Assembly: GCA_025617375.2 (NCBI GenBank)
Contig: JAMYGW020000002.1
Coordinates: 1,550,001-1,614,000 of the forward strand
Origin: Acarospora socialis
Lineage: Eukaryota; Ascomycota; Lecanoromycetes; Acarosporales; Acarosporaceae
Direction of reading: 5' to 3'
DNA: 64,000 bases
Shown here one piece after another: positions 54,620-64,000 of this stretch; positions within the stretch are counted from its first letter, which is position 1; each line of letters begins with the position of its first letter. The notes beneath the pieces were generated by a model. It saw only the letters and a program-made list of their open reading frames with translations, ran no database searches and was not told the origin of the DNA. The position numbers and the translations under genes were made by a program.

Positions 54620-57445
54620 TCAGGATGCTGGCCCGATCCGTTGCTCTTCTTCAGTGATCTCCATCGCAGCTGACTCCCTTTCCTTCCCATTCCTCGTCCT
54701 CGGAACGTCCATCGGTCCTGCCCTGCTTGGAGCCCGAGACCTCTGTGGGGTTCCTCGCAGGCTAGTGTCACTTCGCATTGCTTGCATGTTTCGCATTGCC
54801 TCCGAGGCACGTCCATCGGACTCGTGCCAGCTGTTGAAATCCCTACTGCTCCAACTGGCTCGATGGACTCTCGCACCGAACGGTACATTGGAGTGACTCG
54901 TCTGCGACCTCAAACTATTGGCCCTGCTCGTCTTCCCTGCACCAGCCACCGAGACACGCGAACCGGTGGGGTCGTTGATGTCCCCAACAAAGTCTTCGTC
55001 TTCGATCTTAGGGCATCGGCGGACAGTGGACACTGCGAAGTAAGGTTCCTTTGGCTCTTCTGGTTTTGGTGGGGGCTGAGGTGGGAGGTCCCTTGCGGCT
55101 TGGTCGATATGGGCAAAGTATTTCTGCCTCGTGCCAGCCCAACTACGAGGTCTAAACTCCTCCCGATTACGGGTGACAGACATGTAACTGGTAACCGCAC
55201 CAACCACAATGGCGATGAGCAGAGCTATCACCAGGATGCCCTGAATGATAATAATGACGATCCCGATGACCGTGGTGGGTATGCGAGCTAAGTTGAAGCG
55301 AGCGTCGAAGGCAGCCGACAGAGCCAAGGTGGCAACTTTACTGAATCCAAGGAGGTAGACCATTAGAGCGTTTGACCGGGCGCCCTCAAACGGCTTCAGA
55401 GTTATGGTGGCTATCCAAGCAATGACTTCTACCACGAGCAGACCGAAGACTTGAGTCATTGGATGGCCGGCGGCACCTCCGTAGAAGCAGGCCCTGACAA
55501 ATTCATAACCGATCCAGACAGCGAAGAACCACCACTTCGTACGCCGGAAGCGAGCTGCAAGCCAACCGAATTTTTGCAAGTAATCTTCGTCTTCGTGAAC
55601 AGACAACCTTTGCGAATCATAGTCGACATAGTGGACTCTCCACCATGGTAGAGAGCTTTTAAGGACCTTGTGCGCATTCTTCTCCTCTTGCCTTTGACTT
55701 TCTCTGACGAACCCATACCACGGAATGACCTTCAAGACCTTCTTCTTTTCAATATTAAGCCTATCTGGTTCCGAAGCGTAGCGTCCGAAGCGAAGTCTGT
55801 AATAGCAAGCATACCCAGCCAATGTCAAGATCCCCGCAAGAAACACGATGAAGATGATTGCTGAGATTGCTGTGACGCCAGCAGAAAGCCTGTAAGTGAA
55901 CTGGAACAGCGCCAGGAAAATCATCATGAAGAACGATATCAGCATGATTCGAAGAACAGCAAGAGCCATGAAGCCTAGCCAGTGAGCCCTAAAGTATGTA
56001 AGCCGATCAGTCTTGACCAGCTTAGTCCGACTGAGGCCTTCCAGTAACCACTTGAACCCAGCTATGCAGCCAACAACAATGGCAACGACAATCAGAAGCC
56101 AAAGGAAAGCTGTCATGAACGCGTTGGAAGCCGGAATGTCTTCCTCGGCCAAAGTCCCAGCAAATCCAGAAAAGTTTCCTGGCAATGGCAAACCGGGTTT
56201 GACGGGCGATCCGTACCACGAATACCCGTCCGTCGAGTTGGCAAGACTCCTCTTTGCGATGGCGTGTGCTACACGAGCTGAATTGCGTGCATTATTGACA
56301 TGAGCTGGGATGTTCATGTCCCGGTGGAAAAGGCTGTAGGCTGATCGCTTGTAGATTTGCTGGATTGAGAACCCACCACCCAGGTCGTTCAGCGCTGAAC
56401 CCGAGCTTGCCGCTCCCACCATGCTGGTGTTGCCCTTGTTAGATCCGATCAACTGATTGATCGAGTTCTGCATGGACTCGCTGTAGATCATGCCACCTGC
56501 CCAAGCGAAGTTACTCCAAAACGCTGGTAATACACTTGGCCAGTTCATGGATAGCGCCCCTGTGAAGAAGACGTGTTGGAGGACGGAGAAGACAACCAAA
56601 ACCGAGAGTGAGTGTGCATAGTGCTTTCGAACAGTAGGAATATGGTTTCCATACACAGTCGTCATGAACGAAGCTATGAGCGCGACGACCGTGAAGATGC
56701 CAACGACAGACCCCACAGCAGCAGGATGGGAGAAAGTCGCTCCATTCGTAACCAAGGCAGAATAACAGCCTATTTCCGATTGAGTTGAATTGGCAAAGAT
56801 CCGGAGAATGGCTTGCCCCTCGAAATCCGGTATGCTGAGGGCAATTGAGGGAATGCCGGCGACATCCGACTGGGCGACGGGGATAACACCGTTGGCCTCG
56901 ATCGGAACGCTTGCGTTCATGGGGCATAAGCTAAGTCACTGTTAGGGACAGCTAAATATAGAAGAGGTCAAAGGGTGGCTCTTACCTAGCAATGTTTGCA
57001 TTGCATGGATTGAAGGCGAGTTCGAATCGACTCTCGCCGTATGCGAAGACGCCAATGTACACTGTTGGCCGTCAGCTCAAAGCCCCAATGGTTTTTGGGA
57101 GACTCCCGTACTCATCAAACTCTCGTTCCTGACCGCGGTATTACCCTGTAAATGGAAAAGGACCGTCATATTATCATTATAGTAAGCAGCATCGAAACGC
57201 GTGACGTTGATCAGAGAGCTTCCCAGGCAATCCCCAAAGTTCTTGGTGTACAGCGCCGGCTTTCTATTATCAGGGAGAGAGAGCGTTTGCCCGTCACTTG
57301 TCGTCACTTGAACGTATTTGGTGTCGCCTGATCTGTCATCGGCGGCGAGCGAGGGTTGACATAACGTGAGGAAGGCCACAACGAGAAGTAAGACGCCGGA
57401 CCAAGATGCAGTAGCCCCGAAGGGACAAAAGCGCGACCGTGCCAT
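54620..57445 (-). CDS. FLC/TRP-like polytopic membrane protein (flavin carrier family)
   Basis: The protein is 906 aa from exons 57445-57112, 57061-56986 and 56930-54620. The N-terminus has a signal peptide (WSGVLLLVVAFLTLCQPSLA). An ML-like lumenal domain follows (YTKNFGDCLGSSLINVTRFD, then VFAYGESRFELAFNPCNANI). Then comes a TRP-like region with about nine hydrophobic segments, for example SVVGIFTVVALIASFMTTVY, AFLWLLIVVAIVVGCIAGF and VIGIVIIIIQGILVIALLIA. The family includes yeast Flc1-3 (flavin import into the ER, cell-wall upkeep) and S. pombe Pkd2, a TRP-like calcium channel. The C-terminal 160 residues are cytosolic, Ser/Pro/Arg-rich, and likely phosphorylated. Exon joins restore MYIGVFAYG and ANIASLCPMN, which supports both small introns. 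Whether it carries flavin, calcium or both is not known. Confidence 0.88.
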
Positions 57446-59735
57446 TACAATTATGGTGTACTCAGAAGAAGCACAGCGGAGAGGGTGAGAGTGATATCAA
57501 AAGTCGGAAAGGGCGCTTGATGGTGGTGGTGAAGTGCCGGCGTTCGTGGTGGTGCGTCGTTCGCCCAGCCTCCGTGATACTCTTAGTGCTGATCCGGCAG
57601 CTGTTCCTCCTCTGTCTTTCTGGTGCTGGGTCTAGTCAACGCCTCAGGTAAGCTCGCCGTTTGAAGCTACCAGCTATCCCAACCGGCGTATTGATGAGAG
57701 TCTTTTTCCGAGGAACCGGCGACAGTATCCTGAACGCTCAAAGATGAGGTGCTAGGATGCCTTAACGAGTGACTTGCTCATCCTTTGGCAAGTGTGTTTC
57801 GCGACTTCTGTACAAGGTAGACGTAGATGAATCTGCTCGCGAATGGGGTTGAGACTTTAGGAAGTGATAATGAGCGACAGTAGTAGGAGAGCGTTGACGG
57901 GACAAAGAGTGAAAGATTAGTGCTTTGCTTAGTGGGTGAGCGGTTACGGTTCGGGTTAGAAGATGAGAAGCAAATCAAGAACTGCACAAACTCTCGCCAA
58001 GAAATCAATGTCGTACAGATTACGTTAGCATCGCATTCTTCAGAAGTTAGGTAGAACAACCAGCATGTTTCGAATTCAAAGATCCCATATTCAAGGCTCA
58101 GTTGAGAGATCTCTCTACTGATGAGACAGATAGTCACAAACCCTATCTTTTCTTTGCTTTGCTCTGCCAAGTGTGACATAACCCAAAAGCAATTGCGACC
58201 AACTGACACTAAGATATCATCGAGCACGGACGCGTTGATCTATAATCTCCAGCTATTCGGGACGCCACATGCTGATGTCAGCTTTGATCTTCGATGGTCA
58301 TTATACTCCCAACTGGACCTTGATAAGGATGTATACTAGGGCATGCCATACAGCCAATTTCTCGAAGCGTCTCGCGCAGCCCACTCCAAATCGCACGGTG
58401 ACAGGAAGAGCCAACCATAACACAACTCTAGGGCAATGCTTCGTGGTATGATAAATAGGGGGCTTCTTGCAATGATTACAGATCAAATGACATACCTATA
58501 CAGTAATCTTTACCTCAACCCGGGAACGTAGTTGCGTGTGTTATTCTTCAAGGATCGGTCTAAGCTACGCCCATGGTTCAAACCCATCCTTTGAATCCTT
58601 TGGCGATACTTAACTGGTGAAGTAGTCCTCTGTGCAGATTTCTCGATTTTCAAATCAGGAGAAAGGTCAGTTTACAAGGCGTTCACAAGTGTGGTAGGAC
58701 TTGCTCACTTAGCCCTATGCCCTTGCCCGGTCGAGTATCAAGGGATATCGAGTTTGACGACGGTACCTCAAGCCATGAAACGCATGTATGAGTTTTGGAT
58801 AGACCGGCAGGATCACTACAAAATATTAATACTAATAAATAGGTATATCAAATAAGTTGGAAACGGTAGGGAGTTGGGTTTAAAATAGCCGTGATACTCC
58901 AGGCCGGTGAGCGAGATTACCTGCCGTCAATGTCAGTCAACAACGTATCGGTCACACGCCAGATATGGACCTCTTCGACGTTTAAACAACAATGTTCGAG
59001 TGAGTATAGTGCACAGCTGGGTGGCAACTCGTTCAGATATCCGTTTGGAACCAACTGCTTCCACGGATGCATGCTGTGACAGCTTTCCTTTAGATGCCGA
59101 CAGCACCTGCAGCCCGTGACTGAGACTCAAATGCGTTTCGTTTGAGGTTATGAAGTCGGTGCCCATAGATGCAATGCGGTACTCGTACCAATGCACCATG
59201 TAAATGTTAAAATCAAGGCGCTCTGAAGCCAAGGGAACGGTCAGCGGATAACAGAATATCGTGGGACGCCTCGAGGCAGACAATGTAGGGTTAGCGCTCC
59301 GCTACCATAAGCGCTCCTCACAGAAGCGACGGCTCACGATAAGGACCTGAGGAACTATACTGTCGCAATTGATTGGAATTGGGCGATTCTCTGAACCTTT
59401 CTCACCCATCGACAGTTCTCTTCCCTATCTTATCTTCCCCGTGCTGAGGGTCTCTATGAACATATACAACAAGTGTCTGTAATCCTTGTCTTTTTCAGCA
59501 TAGACATGCTCACAAACGAAGAATCAGACCGCCAAACCCGAACCATCCATAATGCATTCGCCGCGCCAGGTACCCATCAAAGTAACAGTGGGGGTATCAA
59601 TTCGACTCGCCCGTCGTGCCCGTTGTTGACGTGATCAGATTTGCAACGAGAGGCAAATCATACAAGTTTCGAGAAAGCAAAAGGCAATCATCATCGGACC
59701 ATCTCTGTGTACGTATGGGCGAACAAAAACATTAC
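57446..59735. other. 2.3-kb intergenic region, no gene supported
   Basis: Left end is the promoter of the FLC-like gene; right end is the 3' side of the C2H2 gene. Short open frames on both strands (57778-58227, 58121-58339, 58933-59283, 59616-59960) show no protein features. Confidence 0.45.
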
Positions 59736-60871
59736 TCAAATCGAACCCAATATGCCACCACCATGACAACCCCGCTCATGCCGCTTCATGTTACTCCGGA
59801 CACTGAATGCTTTTCCACAACCAACGCGTGGACATTTGAATGGTTTCTCCCCCGTGTGCGAATGGCTGTGGATCCGAAGGCTGGATGGCCTCGAGAAGGC
59901 CTTGTTGCACGTCTGGCAAATATAGCGATCCTGGGACTGTGGGAAAGATGCCGAAGATGATGGCGAGATATAGTGATGATGTTGCCAAGGATTGGTCTGA
60001 TCGGTGGGACTATGGGTGATGGGGGTTCCGACCGCGGAAGAAGGAATGGAGCCGGAAGCCATTGGGGGAAAAGAAGAAGGCAAAGCCTGCTGGAAATAGA
60101 CAGTAGATGGAGCTGTTTGCTCGGTCGGAGAGATATACGAGCTGCCGGAAACCATCGCGGGTGGCGATGCGTATGGAGAATTCGGATACGCTGATCCGGC
60201 CGAAGCGTTTGACGGTAATGAATGACGTTTCTGAGGCGGCCGGGCGGATGGGAGAGGCTGTCGCTGTTGGTGAGGCTCCAGATTGTTGATCGTGCTACCA
60301 AAGTATTGGTTGGACGCGGAGGCGGTGGACTGTGACGAGCTCGCGGAAGGAGACTGGGCGCCGTCAAAAACGAAGTCCGGTCGCAGCGGAGGGCTTGGCG
60401 GCAGCAGAACTCGGGGGTTGCTCACGGAGGCTTGACTAAAAGGCAGCGTCCGGTACTCCACCGGAGAAGGCTGCTGCGTATGCACAGTCCGCCTTTTACG
60501 CGGCTCTTGTTCTGACGGTATGTCGGATGCTGGGCGGCTGTCAGCAGAGGCACTAGAGCGGGTTGCAGACCATGCTTACGGGAATCCTCATGGGCTGGTT
60601 GGCCGTTCGTCAGCCCTATCAGGCTCGAGATTGAAGGCAGTGTGCACCTGTTCATCTCCTCGACCGGAGGCGAAGGTGGCGCCTGAGGTGATCGCGTGTA
60701 TGTCGTGTTCACCGGCTGCTTGTTTGAATATGGATTGGCTGCCAATGCGGAAGCCATGGCCGTGTAGGGCTGATGCGCTCGAGTCCGATTGAGCGAGAGC
60801 CCGTGTTCAGGTTGCGATTGGTGGATCGCGGTGTTCTGTCCAGCGCCATGAACCAAGCTGGAGAGATTCAT
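59736..60871 (-). CDS. flbC: C2H2 zinc-finger factor, FlbC-like
   Basis: The protein is 361 aa from exons 60871-60580 and 60529-59736. Two C2H2 fingers sit at the very C-terminus: Cys302/Cys305/His318/His322 (YICQTCNKAFSRPSSLRIHS) and Cys330/Cys335/His348/His353 (CGKAFSVRSNMKRHERGC), joined by HTGEKPFKC. The rest is Ser/Pro/Gln/Asn-rich. Size, order and finger sequence resemble Aspergillus FlbC, a nuclear activator of conidiation that acts upstream of brlA; this is recall, not a search. The 50-nt intron uses GTAAGC and the acceptor GCCCAG; this is the only nearby acceptor that keeps frame, giving a basic stretch EPRKRRTVH. The start at 60871 gives MNLSSLVHG; an open frame extends further upstream (to 60964). 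Confidence 0.78.
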
Positions 60872-63800
60872 TTTTCCAGTTGAATTTGAATGGGTCACCG
60901 TGCGCCAAAGCAACTCGGTGTGGTTGAGGGGAACAGGTACGAGCAGCAGTACAATACGTAGCACTCGTGAATCAAGCTATGAAATCGAAACACGCTCAAC
61001 AGGAGGTATTCCCAATCGTACCGCGGGCTCGCACTTGAACTCGAACCTGTCGAGTCGAGAGCGCTTGGTGACGATATATGGGCACGATTAGCCTGGCAGA
61101 GGGATCCGCCAGGTAAGGTAACGAGTTACATATGTTTTAATATCTAACGTCGCACCCCTCCACTAGCTCGTCTGTCGTTCAGCAGGGTAGGCTGTCACAC
61201 AGAAATCTCCTTGAATGGCTGGAAACGGTTCGCCCCGGTCTTAGTAGGGCAGAAGCGAGCAAGACCAAGCAGCCAAATGTTGAGAGAGGCGTGGAGGTGA
61301 TGTGCCTATCGCACCTCATCCGTCAAGGCGTTCTTCCGCTTACGGGGATGAATAGATTGGTTGCTCATGGGGTGCTCGTCAAGAGATGCCGCTGTACCTA
61401 GTCTGATAATTCCGAGAGGAGGATCAGTTGAATCGATCCCTGCCTGTCATCCGTACGCTGCTTAGACGACACTGCGCGCCCATGCTCTAGCATTTAACCT
61501 ACATGTACGTGAAAAGGAACGAAACGAGATGTGCAGCGCCAAGCAGGTTGGATGGCTTTTTAGCAAAGGCACCGATGCCAATTAGCAGGCGTCTGGGGTT
61601 GACGCGCGTGGCCCCATCCACAAAGATCAAGCTCTCCGAGGGATCGATTCGAAGCTAGCCAAGGGGGGACGCGGCCAAGGATGGAAGGATGACTATTGAC
61701 TAAGGTGCTGAAGATCCTGACTCGAGAACTTTAGCACATAAAGTAACCCCGGACTCTGGAGGCAACAGCCGGCGGCCAAGTTGATGGGTCGAAAGACGAC
61801 TTTGCCGTGCTGATCGGAGGGTAGGTCAGTCCAAATAACGTCCATGAGCATCCAGCCATTGAAATTTGATGTTGGTAGTGTCAAACCTTGATTGGATGAA
61901 GTTCACGGATGTTCCCTTGGGATCGCCGACGCATCAAGACAAGACTGAGCCGAAAGATGTTTAAGTTAAGGTTTTTGGTAGCTGTGCTGTACTCATCGCG
62001 AATGAGGTACTCCGTATGAGTATGTATTTTACCTGAAGACTTGAGTCGTGAGTCTGGATACTCTATTGGTTTTTACTTAGAAGGACATCTTGAGTGACAT
62101 AGTTACTTAGGTAGGTAGTTATATGATCAAGAAAATCAAATCCTTGCTCGGCCAGGTTGCTTTCTTCAACCTTAAGGCCGTCTTCCCTGCTCTGATGGTT
62201 TACATGTATAAGATAAGCTGTTTACTGTACCTGCCCTGTAGTTACAGTCCATGCAGTGCAAGCAATGTCCGCCTCTCGTACGGTTAGAGCCTGTACGTCC
62301 TCCGTACTCTGTATTTGTACATGCAGCGAGAGGTAAGGTTGCAGCGAAACTTGTACTCGTACTAATGGGTCAGGCATGGTTGACAGCTCGCACTACCTTA
62401 CCTTACTTGAGCGAGACGTCCAGTGTGCAGCAACGGTGCTGAAAGGCTAAAGCAAAGCAGAAGACCTAAAGGAGAGAGGGGTGTGGGCCCTTCGGAGAGA
62501 AGATTGGGAAAATAGGAGACTGTCATGCTCATCCGGAGCCAATCAGACGTCCGAGCACAGATGCATTGGTCTGGCTGATCCGCAAAGGGTGGATCATCTT
62601 TGCAAGGCACGGCTCGAGAGAGCACTCTAATTGCCGAACCCTGTTCCTTGCGAGCTCATCCTTTAGGAAGGTGATTGGGACTGTGGATTTTCGGTTAGAT
62701 CTTGCATGTGCATGATGATCCCTTGCATGCATCACCTTAAAAATTTACATCTCATCCGTGCAAAAGATTTGAAGACCTGTAGCAGTACTTCCGGACCTTG
62801 AGGTAGTAAGGAGGAACTGTATGTAGGCGTGAGAATTCTTAAACCGATGAAATGTTTCTGCCATCTGAAGCAGCTTAGATGGCTAAACTAAAAATCATAA
62901 ATAAGCCTGGAGTCTACAACAGCATCCGCGGTGGATCTGAAAAGTATAACTGAGTAGTAACGTCAGTCAAAGGATGTATAAACATGCTCGGGTACATAGA
63001 CGTAGTAGTGTCGGAGTCGAGTACAAGTAGTGGACACCATCATGATTGCCTAGATATCAGTTTGATGTCATATCTGACTGGCAAATAGGCTTTTGCCTCC
63101 CGTCCTTGTCCCGTTGGGGTTGAAGCTCAGATGTAGAAGGTCAAGCCTGGTCGTGTAGGCGTAGTTGTAACTATGTCCCGGTGCTCATCAATGCCTGTTT
63201 CATGTAAATTCAGACGTCTGCGTAAACACCGGCAAGGAGACACTATGAGCGACTGTAGGGATAAACTGAGTTTGGTGATAATTTATCCGAATTGTAGGAC
63301 AACCCCACATAAAGCCCTTGCCGCGGCATTCGATCACGATTCCATCAACCCCCCCGTCTTCCTCGTTGCAGGATGGTCACTCGGGTACACCCTGCAGTCC
63401 AGCCTGTAGCTGGGCGTGCTCGTCCAGGCCAAGCTTGCCACCAACATCTGCATGAAAGAGTGGCATGAGGCACAGCTGTGGCCAAAGGGTAAATAAAATC
63501 ATGTGTTTCATCGTATTTTCCACACCACATCTTGATATTGGATCGGAAAGCCTCGGACCTCTTCAGCACGAATGCTCCCATAAGTCCCAAAGCTCCACGG
63601 GTTCGGAGTAAAGTTAATCTACGGCCCCTGATCCGACAATCTCAAGGCCGGAGATCCGCGTTCTGTCGCCTCCCATCTGCATGTGGCCATCCGAATCGGT
63701 ATGCTTTGCGATGGGAAACTGGGGTATTGGATCTCGAAATGAGCTGCGGCAGACGAAGCTACAGCTGATTCGCATTATCGTACAGCAGGTTGTAGATGGC

Positions 63801-64000
63801 GGGGTAGATTAATGAAAGGTCACTCTTGACTACCCCGAACCTCTTCTTCGCAGATGCTTCAGTGCACCTCTCGTAATGAGAAGGGGACCCCTGGAGTTGT
63901 CACAGTTGCTGTTGCTTTGATGAGTACGAGTAACTGTGCATCATGCCAGTGCAAACTTTCGAAGATCCATGTACTGTAAGTATTCGCCGGGGTTTTTGAC
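60872..64000. other. 3.1-kb region upstream of the FlbC-like gene to the window edge, no gene seen
   Basis: The left part must hold the promoter and leader of the C2H2 gene. Open frames of at most about 80 codons (62398-62625, 63173-63409, 63345-63590, 63532-63768) have no features. TACTCCGTA is at 62008-62016; TAGGTAGG and CTTACCTTACC words are at 62108-62118 and 62395-62407. Confidence 0.5.

Noticed and set aside
58571-58600. tRNA B-box-like string GGTTCAAACCC
   Set aside because: The matching acceptor-like string TTCAAGG is only about 30 bases upstream, the T stem has a mismatch and no A box or anticodon arm is present, so no tRNA can fold.

Overview
The window is nuclear DNA of a filamentous ascomycete (Pezizomycotina). 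The evidence is about 20 protein genes broken by short introns (mostly 48-100 nt, GT...AG with CTAAC-like branch sites), a gene set typical of moulds (AreA-type GATA factor with its conserved C-terminal tail, a SidB/Dbf2 kinase, a NIMA kinase, a FlbC-like C2H2 factor, a DASH subunit, Rec8, a FLC/TRP-like protein), and intergenic DNA rich in the words TACCTA/TAGGTA and TACGGAGTA that recur in these genomes. The exact class (Eurotiomycetes or Dothideomycetes are plausible) cannot be fixed from the sequence alone. No rRNA, tRNA, CRISPR, bacterial or viral feature was found.

Layout. 0-7 kb: a foldback/MITE-like element with about 150-bp inverted ends, then a roadblock/LC7 dynein light chain (+), a CNL1-like BLOC-1 subunit (+), a WBP11-type splicing protein (-) and an Hsp12-like stress protein with four 33-residue repeats (-). 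6.7-14.2 kb: a 7.5-kb gene-poor stretch holding a strongly CpG-depleted block that looks like an old decayed repeat. 14.2-15.7 kb: a Zn2Cys6 factor (+). 15.7-20.5 kb: a 4.9-kb spacer, then areA (+, 20.5-23.5 kb), which converges on DASH hsk3 (-). 26-28.5 kb: a ketopantoate-reductase-like protein with a long proline-rich tail (-). 31.9-37.8 kb: Sub2 helicase (-), divergent from an Rpr2-like RNase P subunit (+), then the SidB/Dbf2 kinase (-). 38.8-46 kb: GNAT acetyltransferase (-), rec8 (+), ribosomal protein S30 (-), secreted CREG-like protein (+). 46.8-57.5 kb: FMN-dependent 2-hydroxyacid oxidase (+), nimA (-), ankyrin-BTB protein (+), FLC/TRP-like membrane protein (-). 59.7-60.9 kb: FlbC-like C2H2 factor (-). 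The last 3.1 kb shows no gene.

The genes do not form an obvious pathway cluster. They are mostly conserved housekeeping or regulatory genes: two mitotic kinases, meiotic cohesin and a kinetochore subunit (division); Sub2, WBP11, Rpr2 and S30 (RNA and ribosome); AreA, the C6 and the C2H2 factors (nitrogen response and development). The most unusual items are the repeat-expanded Hsp12-like protein, the reductase-like protein whose aligned catalytic Lys/Asn/Asn are replaced, the long-ended foldback element, and a CpG-poor relic whose decay pattern is not that of ordinary RIP. Exon coordinates come from reading splice signals and protein continuity by eye.
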